Made by a program: the position numbers and the translations under genes. This document shows, in pieces, positions 33,298 through 48,636 of a stretch of 64,000 bases of DNA (the stretch's first letter is position 1; every line of letters starts with the position of its first letter). The notes beneath the pieces were generated by a model. The model saw only the letters and a program-made list of their open reading frames with translations. It was not told the origin of the DNA and searched no databases. This stretch comes from Apiospora phragmitis (taxonomy: Eukaryota > Ascomycota > Sordariomycetes > Amphisphaeriales > Apiosporaceae), in contig JAQQWL010000011.1 of NCBI GenBank assembly GCA_038363925.1, positions 5,022,001 through 5,086,000 on the forward strand, read 5' to 3'.

Positions 33298-34542
33298 ATG
33301 ACTGTCCCGGTTGAGCAGCCGATCGCCACTCCACCCCGCGCGCCATCGCCAACTCTCGGCTTTGGCACCCTGGCCGTCCATGCCGGAGCACCCCATGATC
33401 CCACCACCGGCGCCGTCATTGAGCCCATTTCCCTGTCCACCACCTTTGCCCAGCGCGAGGTCGGCCAGCCCGTCGGCATCTATGAGTACTCCAGAAGCGC
33501 AAACCCCAACCGCGACAACTTCCAGCAGGCCGTCGCCGCCCTCGAGCATGCCAAGCACGCCCTGGCCTTCGCCAGCGGCAGCGCCGCCACTGCCACCATC
33601 CTCCAGAGCTTGGCCTCGGGCTCTCATGTCATCAGTGTGAGCGACGTCTACGGAGGCACCCATCGCTACTTCACCCAGGTTGCCAAGGCGCATGGCGTCA
33701 AGGTCACCTTCACCCCCCAGATCGAGGTGGACATTGCCGAGCACATCACCGACGACACCAAGCTCGTCTGGATCGAATCCCCCAGCAACCCCACCCTGAG
33801 GCTCGTCGATGTCCGCGCCGTCGCCACCGCGGCCCATGCCCGCGGCGTGCTCGTCGTCGTCGACAACACCTTCCTCAGCCCCTACGTGCAGAACCCTCTG
33901 GACCACGGAGCTGACATTGTCGTGCACAGTGTCACCAAGTACATCAACGGCCACAGTGATGTCGTCATGGGTCTCGCGGCCGTGAACTCGGACGACCTGC
34001 AGAGCCGTCTGGCCTTCCTGCAGAACGCTGGTGGCGCCGTTCCCTCGGCCTTTGACTGCTGGCTCGCACACCGTGGTGTCAAGACGCTCCACCTCCGAGT
34101 CCGCCAATCCAGCACCAATGCGACAGCCGTGGCCAAGGCCTTGGAGGCGAGCCCTCACGTGATTGCCGTCAACTACCCGGGGCTCGACTCCCACCCCCAT
34201 CGCCACATTGCCAAGAAGCAGCATCGCGATGGCATGGGCGGCGGCATGCTGTCCTTCCGGATCAAGGGCGGCCATGCCGCAGCCGAACGCTTCTGCCGCC
34301 TCACCAAGATCTACACCCTGGCCGAGAGTCTGGGAGGGATCGAGAGTTTGGTGGAGCTACCCAGCGCCATGACGCACGCTGGCATCCCCAAGGACCAGAG
34401 AGAGGCCGTGGGCGTTTTCGACGACCTGGTCCGAATCAGCAGCGGTATCGAGGAAGCCGACGACCTCGTAAGGGATGTCCAGCAGGCTCTGGAGAAGGCG
34501 GCCCTCGGCGGCGACTCAGCGAACGGTGTCAATGGACACTAG
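33298..34542 (+). CDS. CYS3: Cystathionine gamma-lyase
   Basis: 414-residue PLP enzyme of the cytosolic reverse trans-sulphuration pathway, splitting cystathionine into cysteine, 2-oxobutyrate and ammonia (CYS3 in yeast, mecB in Aspergillus). The intronless frame shows YSRSANPNRDNF (substrate/PLP-phosphate loop), ASGSAATATIL, DVYGGTHRYF, VDNTFLSPY and the Schiff-base lysine Lys214 in HSVTKYINGHSDVVMG. Near the C-terminus it has TLAESLGGIESL and MTHAGIPKDQREAVGVFDDLVRIS, closely matching the yeast enzyme throughout, so cystathionine gamma-lyase is favoured over the beta-lyase or gamma-synthase branches. Strong GC bias at third positions creates long antisense open frames, which are not genes. 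Start chosen at the only upstream Met, context CATCATGAC. Confidence 0.95.
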   Translation: MTVPVEQPIATPPRAPSPTLGFGTLAVHAGAPHDPTTGAVIEPISLSTTFAQREVGQPVGIYEYSRSANPNRDNFQQAVAALEHAKHALAFASGSAATATILQSLASGSHVISVSDVYGGTHRYFTQVAKAHGVKVTFTPQIEVDIAEHITDDTKLVWIESPSNPTLRLVDVRAVATAAHARGVLVVVDNTFLSPYVQNPLDHGADIVVHSVTKYINGHSDVVMGLAAVNSDDLQSRLAFLQNAGGAVPSAFDCWLAHRGVKTLHLRVRQSSTNATAVAKALEASPHVIAVNYPGLDSHPHRHIAKKQHRDGMGGGMLSFRIKGGHAAAERFCRLTKIYTLAESLGGIESLVELPSAMTHAGIPKDQREAVGVFDDLVRISSGIEEADDLVRDVQQALEKAALGGDSANGVNGH

Positions 34543-35204
34543 ACTAGGCTGGATTGAACAAGGCATGATCACGGCACGTGGCGTTACGGGACTACATAGG
34601 AGATGGGGTGGCAAACCTCACACGGTTACCAAAATATATCATTTAGGGTTAGAGAGTTGTTTGCTTGTTATTGACTGCCTAGGCTAGCTGGTTCTCACGT
34701 TTTTCTTCCACGGGCATGTCTTGATTCTAGGTGCCATGTACATCTTCTTATACTCACGACCATAGAAAATAGAAGGCCTTGCTCCTTGAACTGATCGAGT
34801 ACTTATGCATGCATGCACGCAGGCACGTCTGTATAGGTGTGCTACTGTACCAAAGGGGTGGAGGGGCTCGAATCCATGTCCGACAGCGGCTTCAATTGAA
34901 TGCCGTGTTACGGTAGCGAGTATAGTACCTACATAATGTACTCTTGTCAGTCACTATTATTGGTCAGTCCCATTGATGTGTTGACTGTCCATACTCCGGA
35001 TTGGCAAAGTGGACTGTTGTCCTATTTTGGGACCCTCCCCCGGCTGCCCGACTCCCCTCAGCGGCTCAGGCTCGTAATTAGTTGCCGGGCTGGTCGCATC
35101 CCCCGTCTGTCCCTGGCTCCACTCGATTCCATGTTCAACACCATCCATCAAAGCTACTTCTACTACTACCACTACCTTATAGGTTAATAACCTAACCTAC
35201 CAGC
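34543..35204. other. Intergenic
   Basis: 3' region of the lyase and promoter of the F-box-like gene. Contains a CTACTTCTACTACTACCACTAC-type pyrimidine stretch directly upstream of 35205 (split over 35151-35175) and no coding signal. Confidence 0.5.
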
Positions 35205-36953
35205 ATGAACATTCTACCTCCCGAAATCGTTCTCTCCATCCTCGAGTATTGCGTCATCAATCACTATGGCGACAAAAACTCCCTCTTGGGTCTTCGCACC
35301 GTCTGCCGCCTTTTTGACCATGTCATAAAGCCCTACGTCCTCCGAACGCTCCAGCTGGAATTCACGCGCCTCGACAAAGTAGCCAGGCATGAACGCCCGC
35401 TCGACCACGACGCCCTGGCGCGCATCGGCCATCTGTGCCATGCGCTTTATCTTGACCTCATGTTGGTCAGGGACGACGGTGAGCCATCTAATCAATTGCC
35501 TGCACTACCACGCACACTGCACCCGGTGCTGACTAGGCTCCTCCTTCCCACAGGCGAGGTCAGTTACTTGAGCAAGATCTTCTCTGCCGTCCCTTCGATG
35601 GAGGCCTTCGTCACGACCCTGCGGGACCGATACTGCTTGAACGAGGCTTCCTTCACCGAAGTCGACTACCGAGACAACCTGGGGAAGCTACTGGAATACA
35701 CCCCGAATGCCTCGGCCGTTCGTCTAAACCTCCCGTTTCAGCTCATCTCGAAGCACTGTCGCGCTGCCACCATGATCCTTGGCAATACCTTCGAGGCCCT
35801 CGCCCAGCGGCCCGAGGACTCGGCAAGAGTGAGAACGCTCGTCCTGGAAAACGTGACTGACACTACCATCGTGAAGCTGTGGAGGAATCCTCGCGACGTC
35901 AGGAACATCATCGACGCATTCTCAGCGCTCGAGAACTTGCTCATCTCCGTGCGGCGACACGAGGAAGGGCAGGCGCAGACCATCAACTTCCGCCACCGTC
36001 TCTGGGAGATGATCGGCAAGGCGCCAAACCTCGAAAGCCTCTGCTTGATCAGCTTGGACTGGGACGAAGGCTCCTTTGAGCCCATCAAGACGACCACCCA
36101 GCGCGACTGCAGCATCGACGATTGGCATTTTAGATCCATACCGACCATACGGAAGCCGCCCAAGTCGGTTCTCGCGCGACTTACCTATCTTGAGCTTCGT
36201 CGGGTGGAGGTGTCCGGGTGCGGACTGCTCTCCATGTTCAAGTGCTTCAAGGACTCCCTCAAGGAGCTCTATCTGAACCAAGTGTATCTCAAGAAGGTGC
36301 ACAGCGCCGGCGCGCCCGGAAGCTCAAATGATCTGTTATGGATTGGACTGCCCAATACGCGGCCACCACAGCACCACAGGTGGATAGCAACCTGCCTTCG
36401 TCAAATGGAGCTGCGGTTGCGTGTCTGCCGCGTCGCTTCTCTCGGTTATGATCAGTACGTCATAGGGGAAGAGCCTCATCCCATGCCGGGTTATGATCTA
36501 GAGGACCCTTCGGGTCTCGGCCGCACTCTGGAGCAACGGTTTGTAGAGGTCGTTTCCGGTATCCAGCAGCCCGATGCACCAGATGGTTCGCCTGTCGCGT
36601 ATTGGCCAGAGCAGGAGGAACAGGCGTGGGCGTACGCGGATAGGGATAGACCACATGACATGGAACCCAGGGACTGGAGTGCTCCTCATTACTTTTCCAC
36701 GCAGAAGAACCCAACTTCCGGGTGGCAGAAGACCATCGATTGCCAGTTCCCCAACTTCAACCAGTTCACGCTGGACGAACTTCACTGGTTCGCCGATACG
36801 GCGTGCAAGGGGATGAGCAAGATCAGTCGTGCTATGGATGGTGAAGAAGACCGGCAGCATGCTGGGCACCATGGCCCGGATAATTCCGAAGACGTCCCCG
36901 GCACGAATGCACAGCTCGGCGATACTACATTTCATGGTATGGACCTTGATTAA
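35205..36953 (+). CDS. F-box-like protein
   Basis: Predicted adaptor of an SCF ubiquitin ligase. The N-terminus MNILPPEIVLSILEYC...LRTVCRLFDHVIKPYVLR is a good F-box (residues 1-45), followed by leucine-rich segments without exact repeats and a charged C-terminus. The frame is open for 582 codons, but 35479-35553 is almost certainly a 75-nt intron hidden in it: donor GTGAGC, branch-like GCTGACT, acceptor CACAG. Splicing joins DD-G-EVSYLSKIF and yields 557 residues. Because 75 is a multiple of three the intron does not break the frame. The target substrate is unknown. Context ACCAGCATGAAC supports the start. Confidence 0.75.
   Translation: MNILPPEIVLSILEYCVINHYGDKNSLLGLRTVCRLFDHVIKPYVLRTLQLEFTRLDKVARHERPLDHDALARIGHLCHALYLDLMLVRDDGEPSNQLPALPRTLHPVLTRLLLPTGEVSYLSKIFSAVPSMEAFVTTLRDRYCLNEASFTEVDYRDNLGKLLEYTPNASAVRLNLPFQLISKHCRAATMILGNTFEALAQRPEDSARVRTLVLENVTDTTIVKLWRNPRDVRNIIDAFSALENLLISVRRHEEGQAQTINFRHRLWEMIGKAPNLESLCLISLDWDEGSFEPIKTTTQRDCSIDDWHFRSIPTIRKPPKSVLARLTYLELRRVEVSGCGLLSMFKCFKDSLKELYLNQVYLKKVHSAGAPGSSNDLLWIGLPNTRPPQHHRWIATCLRQMELRLRVCRVASLGYDQYVIGEEPHPMPGYDLEDPSGLGRTLEQRFVEVVSGIQQPDAPDGSPVAYWPEQEEQAWAYADRDRPHDMEPRDWSAPHYFSTQKNPTSGWQKTIDCQFPNFNQFTLDELHWFADTACKGMSKISRAMDGEEDRQHAGHHGPDNSEDVPGTNAQLGDTTFHGMDLD
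35479..35553 (+). other. Probable in-frame intron (75 nt)
   Basis: GTGAGC ... GCTGACTAGG ... TTCCCACAG inside the F-box-like gene. All three splicing signals are present and length is 3n. Confidence 0.75.
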
Positions 36954-37931
36954 ATGCTGACACGTCTTCCAGTCGGGAGCCCCGGGAGATAGAACTACAT
37001 ACGCCCTAACGGCGGCCCGTGTTCTTGACCGAACTTGACTATCCATTGCTTCCAAGCAACGATGCTGTAGTAGTGTAGTAGTAATTGATATCAACCAGCG
37101 TGTTCGATATCGTTTGCGACCATTGGCAAATAGGCCAAGGCATGTTATACTTGCTCGATTTAGCATTGCGGATTGCATCATTCTTATTCTTACTTATTCT
37201 TGATTGCCACATATTATAGCCAAGATACCAACGATTCGCGTTTATTGCCGGGAATCCCATTGAGCAAAAGCCTTTGGAAGGAGTTTCCGATGATGTTTGT
37301 CCCGCTGATAATGCCCAAGTCTAGCCATGTCGACAAAGTGTGGTGGACGGGGGATGAACTGAAACCTGACGAGTCTTCCGAAAGGATGTGACCTGCATGA
37401 TGATTGGCCGCCCCCCCCCACCCAAAGCAGTTCTGGGCCACTGACGACAGAGCACCCTTCAGCCGGGCGCATCAGATTGGTTGGAGGGCGCACACCACCA
37501 CCCCAAGTTCGAGAACCATTGGATCGCCATATATCAATTGCATAAGCATGCGTGCACTCCGAGAAGCTCGGGGCCTCCTGACAGGGCGGTCGTGGATTGC
37601 CACCCACCACTGGGATCCGAGTAGGCCAGACCACGCAAGCAGGCTGCCGTCGGCTGTCGTCCAGAGCCTCACTTCGACCATCTGCGCTTCTCATTGGTAA
37701 TATAGGCTTGTGCAACTCGCTCCTCACCATTGGGCTCCATTCGGAGAATGCGACTTTACTTCGTCCACCCACGATTTTTGGGTGCTGCTCTGCGCCTCGT
37801 CCGAGACAGGTTCAGTGAGCTGCTCAGGCAAGCAAAACTCTGGATTTGAGCAGCGACTCTTCCTATTTTAAACAGCAGCTACGCCATCTGTCGACGTCCG
37901 CGGCGGCTTGGGGCGCGAATGAGAGTTCGAA
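36954..37931. other. Intergenic
   Basis: About 1 kb with no supported gene; contains a short C-run (CCCCCCCCAC) at 37412-37421 and scattered frames below 180 codons without recognisable motifs. Confidence 0.5.
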
Positions 37932-39983
37932 ATGGTTCATCGCTCGCCAGCGGCTTCCCATCGATATACTAGGCCTCCCTACGACAATCGCGCCAACGGC
38001 CATGCCAGCCATCATCACCAACCGCGCGAACCACCAGTCAAGCGCGAGGATGTGTCAACTTTATCGGAGATGAAACTTGTTGACCTAGATAGGTTACGCC
38101 CAGACATTAAAATTGGCATCCCCCCTAATGTGTCGCGATTGTCCAAAATCTCGGCCTTCTTGCACCGGAAATATCGAGATGATGTGTACTCTATTGCGGA
38201 TGATGCGAGTATTTCCTTCTATCACGGCGGTCATGTTCTGCGTGACGACATGATACCGCGCGCCATCTTTGCTCTGTATTACAGGGTAACACGAAGCGGC
38301 GCTAGTCGCAGCTTGCGCCTCCTCTGGAGTGAGCGCCTTGAATTTCATCCGCCCGAAGTGGATGAGTTGATGGACGGCATCGAGGCTGGTATCACGGTAC
38401 GGAAGCTCAGAGCCGACATCGCAGCATGCTTGGGGGGTAGACGACAGCTCCCGTGTCGTGGTCTCGGTTCGAGATGGTCTGCGGCCTGGCTTACTGCAGG
38501 GGAACAACTGGGAAGCCCGCCGCGCTCATACGTGGCTCTGCCAAACACTATTCATCGATCTGGTAGCAGAGAGGAACTATGTCGTCATGAAAGGGGTCAA
38601 CGAGGAGTACATCTTTCATCCGTTCAGCTGCGCCCGTTCGGTTGGGTCGCGCACACTCAGAACGTGGCTTCATGAGAGGATATTGACCAATGTCCGTCAC
38701 CCCAAGTCTTCGGAAGGGAGACGGCCTGATCTAGAAGATATAAGTATTTCCTTAGAGGGAAAGCCCCTAGGAAGGCACTCGCGTGTGAGCCTCGGGTCCA
38801 CTGTCGAATTCCAGCTGGCCACCACTGCTCATCACCATTTCGTGCAAGAGGAGGGCTGGCTGGTCCCGGAATCGGAAACGTGCATCGTCTGTAGCGACGA
38901 GAAGAGGGTATCCGAGTTCCCAGCTCGTATCGCGAAGACCTGTGGCCACCAACCCGCCACCTGTCGAGACTGCATCGGTCAGTGGATCGCCTCGAGTATG
39001 GAATCAGTCTCGTGGGACCGCCTCAAATGCCCCGAATGCAGTGGTCTTCTGTCCTTTGAAGACGTGAGGGCATTTGCTGACCCGGAAACATTCGAGAGGT
39101 TTGCACCCCGGCCCAGCTCCTAGGGGAGGCGACTACCGTACCAGGGGCCTAATGCGTGTTCAGGTACGATTCTCTAGCGACCAAGGCGGCGCTGGGAAGC
39201 ATCCGCGACTTTCGGTGGTGTCTCAACCCTCGCTGCAGCGCTGGGCAGATCCACAAGGCCGACTGTCCCAGGGTCAAATGTCACGCCTGCAAAGCGTCAT
39301 CATGCAGCCACCACAACCTACCCTGGCACCGGGGTGAGACATGCGAGGCCTACGACCGGCGCACTAGAAGACGGAGGAAGAGCGACAAGGCTTCCGAGAA
39401 GAGGGTAAAGGAGATGACCAGGTCTTGTCCACGGTGCCACAAGGATGTCTACAAGTACTCGGGTTGCGACCACATCACTTGTAAGTCTCGGCAGAGTCGC
39501 TACGAACTTGCAAATATAACATTGACTCCCTACGGCGCAGGTGTTTGTGGCCACGAATGGTGTTACCTGTGCCTTGCCGAATACTACCATGACCAGGAAA
39601 GCTTCCTACAATGCAAGCACAAGCGCAGCTGTCGGTATTTCCAGAATCCTCCCAACTACGAAGGCGGTCGGGCCTTTATGCCCTTTATACGGCCGGCGAA
39701 CATGGCGCCACCGCCGCCGCCACCGGGGTTCAGACCCTGGGGAGTTCCGCCGCGCCCCATGCCACATCGTCACTTTGGGCGACCGCCCACGCCGACGCCC
39801 CCTTTGCCTGCCCAGGGTCCGCGGGTTGACCCGGATCCCTTCAACTTCCCAGAGAGGAACTTTGCGGAACGCCGTGACCAGGCAAACCATCTTCATGTTG
39901 GTCATGCGGGCAATGGCGAGGCAGGCTTTATGGGCGCGGCGGCAATGTTCACCATGGATCAATTCCTCCAGCGAGCACGGTAG
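37932..39983 (+). CDS. RBR-type E3 ubiquitin ligase (frameshifted)
   Basis: RING-between-RING E3 ligase, which passes ubiquitin through a cysteine in RING2. A 5' part (37932 on, MVHRSPAASHRY) has no known domain. RING1 starts at 38881 (CIVC...CGH...CRDCIGQW...CPEC). Intron 39099-39163 joins ETFER to YDSLATKAAL. IBR follows (WCLNPRCSAGQIHKADCPRVKCHACKASSCSHH), then RING2 CPRCHKDVYKYSGCDHIT with intron 39481-39540 (60 nt, in frame) before CVCGHEWCYLCL. The expected catalytic Cys is at 39465-39467 (SGC-DH). The tail is proline-rich. The frame breaks in the run of six G at 38432-38437: five G would give AACLGVDDSSRVVVSVRDG, clearly continuous. An indel in the assembly is likely. Confidence 0.8.
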
Positions 39984-40121
39984 ACAGGGGGGCATGTTCT
40001 TCAAGGCTGCGTTGGTTGATGGGACAGAGCCTCGGCCTGGGTGCCGTGTATTGATCTACATTCGTTTCTCCATAGCCTCCCTATGTGTCTGCTCTTGGGT
40101 CCCCCTTCACTGTCGATGTAT

Positions 40122-43915
<3,794 letters not shown>

Positions 43916-44858
43916 TTATGTCTTCTGCGGTGTCATAACCAGGCTTCGTACCCGCTCCCGCAGTGACGCCTCCAGATCCACGTCGGTCGCGTCCTCGAGC
44001 CGATTCCGGTATGCGTCCACCAGGGACATTCGTAAGCCAGGCAGCATCCCCTCCTTGCCCGTCTCCCAATCCGTCAACTCTTCCATGCCGGCCTCGATCA
44101 GATGGGCTGCGTGGCTTGCCTGCCCGCCTTGGAGGTGCGCCCACAAGAACCAAGAGCCATGGCGCAGTAGGCACTCTTCAAATACCGTGATCTTCTCCCA
44201 CACCAGTGGGTTCCTCGGCTTCGTACTTGCAGGCTCGCACGAACCCAAACCCGGCCATGTCGACCGTGTAGAAGAGCGCTGCCAACTCTTTCGTGGACAG
44301 GGACCCTATGTACTCGATCTGGGCGGTGCGGGTCTTCGTATGGGCGCAAGATCCAGAGCTGGCGGCCGGGCTATCGGCCGCCGCCATGTCCGCCATGTAG
44401 TCGCAGTGCCACAGGGACGTCCGCATCAGCTCGATAAGCTGTCCTTGTTGGCGTGGTGTAAGCGGGCCCAGGAGCGGAGGATTGCCCGTGTTCCAGAAGT
44501 CGCGTCGTAAGGCGTCGCTGATTCGCTCTTGTCGGAGATCCAGCTCCAGGATGGCGTCGAACGTGTTGGCGGCAACGATGTGACGCTCTGGGCCGCGCGA
44601 GGATAGCACATGTCCCATGGGCGGAAAGCCGCGTGCTGTCGTCTGGGCTTTGCAAATGGATGTTTCGTAAGTCTGGAGGATGGAGCGAACAGTCTAGACG
44701 GCCATGCCAGGTCGGTCAGTTTCCTTGTTCACCACCCTCGCCACGGCAGGGAGAGTTGAGCGACGTGCCTTACTCGTCTGCATGAAATGCATCACGGTAG
44801 CCATGTTCATATACTGCTCTGCCATGCCCAGGATGATTTCAGGAGGCAGTAGTTCCAT
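43916..44858 (-). CDS. F-box-like protein (frameshifted)
   Basis: Minus-strand gene with N-terminus MELLPPEIILGMAEQYMNMATVMHFMQTS (start 44858), an F-box-like opening. A GTAAGG donor (44773) and TCTAG acceptor give an 80-nt intron 44694-44773. The next exon reads TVRSILQTYETSI...MGHVLSSRGPERHIVAANTFDAILELDLRQ, then IEYIGSLSTKELAALFYTVDMAGFGFVRACKYEAEEP; a frame change at GGG 44208-44210 continues as LVWEKITVFEECLLRHGSWFLWAHLQGG to a stop at 43916. One extra base explains the break. The intron joins exons one base out of phase with the expected frame, so either the splice choice or another base is wrong. Function beyond the F-box is unknown. Confidence 0.6.
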
Positions 44859-45603
44859 TTCTGTTGTCTCGGTAAGTATGGCCAAGTAATACGACGCTGC
44901 AATAGTTTCTGTCTTTGGACGGCGGGATACAATATGATATTCGCCGGTGAACAACGAGGCGACTACCACGGTTTTATTTGGAACTCTTGCTGTGACGAGC
45001 AGCGTTGGGCACCTTGATGGCAGCCATCATCACAGTGAGCCATCAAGGTTGCAATTACATCATGTCATGCCAAAGAAAGACCTTCCCTCCGATGCGTTGC
45101 GTTGCATTGCGCGACCGGCGCAGCTGGCATAGCTGAATTGAACATTAGATGGTGGTGGTGGTGGAATTGCTGACAGTGGAATAGCTGCAGATGGCTGGTA
45201 GGGAAAGCATACCTAACCTACACCTATACCCCCCTCTTGGCGTATGAATCGAGGAGGCTGCAGAGGATGAGATGTGCCAGTCATGTTTGAATATCCTCCA
45301 GTCGGCCGCGTCGTGGCGCAACACATACTCCGGCCGCATAGATTCCCCCCCCCCCTAGAATGAGTCAGAATGAGTCACGATGAAGCGTCACCTGCTGACG
45401 GGACGGCTTATTACCAGTTCGACTCGATACAGCAAGTAAAGGCAACCACAACGGCGCGAATATAGATATACGCATAGAGCAAGTGTAGATATCTTGTCGG
45501 ACGTTTTGTCAGAATAGTCGCAACAACTACCGTACCCACACAAGACCTACTCTACCACCAGCGGCCCGGTCCCTTAATCACTACAGAGCCCAACCCAACC
45601 ACG
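44859..45603. other. Intergenic
   Basis: Holds GGTGGTGGTGGTGG (45150-45163), a short C run near 45346-45355 and the tandem GAATGAGTCA motif (45358-45377). No gene supported. Confidence 0.5.
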
Positions 45604-45876
45604 ATGCCAGAGCAACAGAACCTCTCAGCTCAAGGTGTGGCGCCTTCTCCCGACACCGCTTCCACCTTGTCAGACTCGTCCACCGTCTGGTCTCGCCATG
45701 CCGACGCCTCGGCCCCTTCCTCCTCACCCACCCCGAAAAAGCCTTGGGCGCAGAGGTTCCGCAATGCTCTAGCAGACTTCGGCAAGCCTCCTACAGCGAC
45801 ATTTGATAGCGAACATGGCATCAAGCCCAAGACGCCAGGCACTGTCGACACAATGAGCCGGCCACCCAGGATCTAA
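45604..45876 (+). CDS. Small hypothetical protein, 90 aa
   Basis: Single-exon frame MPEQQNLSAQG to MSRPPRI. The N-terminal half is Ser/Thr/Ala/Pro-rich and looks disordered; the middle has a short basic amphipathic stretch KKPWAQRFRNALADFGKPP, the part most likely to be conserved. The start context ACCACGATGCC is good, and a CA/CT-rich leader precedes it, typical of fungal promoters. I recognise no domain and propose no function. It could be a chance frame, but context and composition favour a gene. Confidence 0.5.
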   Translation: MPEQQNLSAQGVAPSPDTASTLSDSSTVWSRHADASAPSSSPTPKKPWAQRFRNALADFGKPPTATFDSEHGIKPKTPGTVDTMSRPPRI

Positions 45877-46403
45877 GTGGGTTGGGTTTGGGCAACGGGA
45901 TCGGGCCATGGCCTTCACAGCCCAAGAGCAACAACTCCCCTCCCAGGCCGAGGGATGAGTGGGCCGTGTCCGTTGTATCGTCCAGAATCAGTTGGAAAAG
46001 ACAGATATAAATACAACCAAATATACACAACCCTCACTATCATCTGCAAAGTATGCTCTTCAAAGGACACACACACATATATATCTGTACAAACCTGCCC
46101 AGCCAATCCATTGATGCTAGGGCTGCTCGGGACCACAGGGACTACCTCTCCAACTCATGTGTTTCGGATGTGCATCAACTTCGCCTCCTGCGAGTGATTA
46201 GAATACTCCAGTGAGCCCCTTATTCCGAGCCATATGCGAGGGCCGTCGAACCGCAGCTGCCAATATCACCAACTGCAGAGCCGCCCAGCGTTGTAGCAAC
46301 GCTGCAACGCTACGCGGCCAAGGGTATCTAGTACCCAGCACAACTTAGGATGGCACCCAACAGGTTAGTCATCATAAGAGACTCGATTTTACCGGACTAA
46401 CCA
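45877..46403. other. Intergenic (tail-to-tail)
   Basis: Shared 3' region of the small gene and the minus-strand glutaredoxin gene, with CACACACATATATATC at 46070-46085. No gene seen. Confidence 0.5.
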
Positions 46404-47328
46404 CTATCTATCGCCCCCTTTTGGAGTGTTTTTGGCGAACTTCTCTTTCATGGAGACCCTCTTATTGCCCATGGACTTGATCTTATCAATCAAGGTTTTC
46501 CTCGCATCGAGCTCGTTGATCTCATCGCTGCCGCCGATGCTCTTGCCATTAACCATAATGTTGGGTACTGTCGACCTCCCCGTCATCTCCCCCAACTTGG
46601 CCTGCAGTTCTTTGCCCATCGGATGCTCATCCAGCTCGACAATGTAGGGGGCCGGGTCGATCGTGTATTTCTCGAGCAACACTCCTTTCGCCCGCTTCGA
46701 GTAGGGGCAATACGACTTGGAGAAAACGACCACTATAGCACGTCAGATGTTGACTGGTGGCCTGGGGAAGGGAAGGGCCGAGGAAGGGCAGAGGCCTCGA
46801 TCACCATGGCAATCCATAGCTGCTCTAACATACCTGGGGACTTTTTGAGCATCTCGTTCAAGGTTGCCTCGACCTTGCTGGCCGGGTCCGACCCGTCCTT
46901 GTTATCGGCGGAAGCGTCCTTGTCCTTGAGCTTCCTGTTTTGACCGCCGGCTGAGCTTCCACCCCGACGACCTCACTGGGGGCGTCGGGTTTGAGGGGCG
47001 CTTTGGCGTTGGCCTGGTCCTTGGCCCTCTGCTCGGCGGCGCGAAGGCGCTCGGCCATCTCCTTGGCCTGCTGAACGTCATCCTCGCCCACGGAGCCGTC
47101 GCCGTCCTTGTCCTTGGCTTCGCTGACGGCGGTGGCGCCCTTGCCGTCCATGATGATCTGGGCGCCGCCGCTGCCTCGCTTGCGTTCCATGGCATTGACC
47201 GTCTTGCCATAGAAGTCCTGAAAGGCGCTGCTCTCGTCGGAGCCGAATTTGGATGTGAAGAAGAGGGTGGTGACGATGACGGCCATGCCGACCATAACCA
47301 GGAAGCGTACCCGGCGGGCAGAAGGCAT
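46404..47328 (-). CDS. Membrane-anchored glutaredoxin (Grx6/7-like)
   Basis: Glutaredoxin of the secretory pathway type. Start at 47328 (MPSARRVRF) gives an N-terminal membrane segment at residues about 7-26 (VRFLVMVGMAVIVTTLFF), then a long charged linker with an acidic KDKDGDGSVGEDD stretch, then the catalytic domain in exon 2 (46404-46732): VVVFSKSYCPYSKRAKGVLLE with the monothiol active site CPYS, TVPNIMVNG (cis-Pro) and GGSDEI (glutathione site). Intron 46733-46833 (GTATGT ... CTATAG) joins KKSP to VVVF. The linker changes frame in the T4 run at 46938-46941 (AAAA in sense): one more base would give AVKNRKLKDKDAS. By analogy with yeast Grx6/7 the domain would face the ER or Golgi lumen. 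Confidence 0.82.
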
Positions 47329-48636
47329 CTTGGGCAACAAAGTCGGGCTGTGTCGCGTGGCGCGTCGATGCGATTGGATGTGGAAGGGGCGCGCAGGTCC
47401 TCTCGGGGGCTTGTCGTCGTCGTCGCCGACTTTCGCACAAAGGGTCAGGAGGGTCGGAAGCGTAGCTGGCACATGTGTCTGTATGTGTCGCAAGGGAATA
47501 TTGTGAACGACGTATCACGCCATCGATTCCGAGCCGATTTCGTGTATGTCGAATGCGCTGTTGTCGACGGTAGACTGTGGCCAAGCGTGCTCAAGGTAGC
47601 TTGTAGCCGATGCGAAGGATCGGATCCGGATCCAGATTCCAGGGCGAGACAAAACTGGATGTGCAGGCCAAGATAGAGATGATTCCTTAGACAAGACAGA
47701 AGAGAGAAGGATGGAGAGAAGTAGTAACCCAAGTAGTTGCGTTGCGTTGCGTTATATGAGTAAAGCATGTAGAGATGTGTAGCAGATGTGGCGGGTGACC
47801 GACTGGCTAAGAAGTACTTAGGCAAGGGTGGGTGTGTGTCGGATCGGCCAAATGCAATACCTTAAAGGTGAAGTACGTACTTACTCATCCCTCCTTACAA
47901 ACATCCATAACTTCCAATCCAATTGAAGTCTGTTTTCAGCCGGATGCTCTCGATGCCATTTCCCATGCTCTATGGCTTATTCATTCGAGCCTTCAATCAA
48001 CCTAACCGCATGTCCATAACTTGTACTCGGTCGGAGCATGGACGACAGACATCAACCAGCCCCTCGCTCAGCACGTGAAAGGGGTTTGCATTATTAAGAC
48101 AGTCCACATGCGTATATATTTTGAAATATATAGAAATATACATAATACATAGCTATACGTTAGTATAGTCTCTAGATATATGTATCCAGCCACTTCGCTA
48201 ATAGTATACTAAGTAATACATGGTGTACTGATACAGAGACGCTAACGTCGTCCTCTTGCTCATCTAGACCACTTCCTTCTATTGACTCCTTAATTCCCTT
48301 TGCCACAAACTCCAGAACCCTAAATACTTTCAATGTATTGGACCCGTGATATATACGCCACCCCTGGTTCAAGTCGCCGCCGTCGCTTATCATATATATA
48401 ATATGCCATCTGTGCATAGCACGAGGGGTAGGTAGGTAGACTCCTGAGCGTCGCCATAAACGGCACGCCGCGTAAATGAAGAAGAAGAAGAAAGATCAAC
48501 CCGTACATGCCAGAGAAATCATGAAATCAGAATCCAAACGCCGCCCATGTCGAGACAGTGTGAGAGAGAGAAAGAGAACAGACAAAGATCATGGATGCTG
48601 CTAACAAAAGAATCCCATCGCCGCTTTTTATACCCT
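47329..48636. other. Intergenic
   Basis: Glutaredoxin promoter plus the 3' region of the next minus-strand gene. AT-rich TATA/ATATAT stretches at 48110-48180 and 48390-48405, a (GTTGC)n-like GTTGCGTTGCGTTGCGTT at 47736-47752. No gene seen. Confidence 0.5.

Noticed and set aside
33196..34275. 359-codon open frame antisense to cystathionine gamma-lyase
   Set aside because: GC-rich third positions of the real gene leave the opposite strand free of stops; composition is low complexity (V/G/D/A) and no motif is present.
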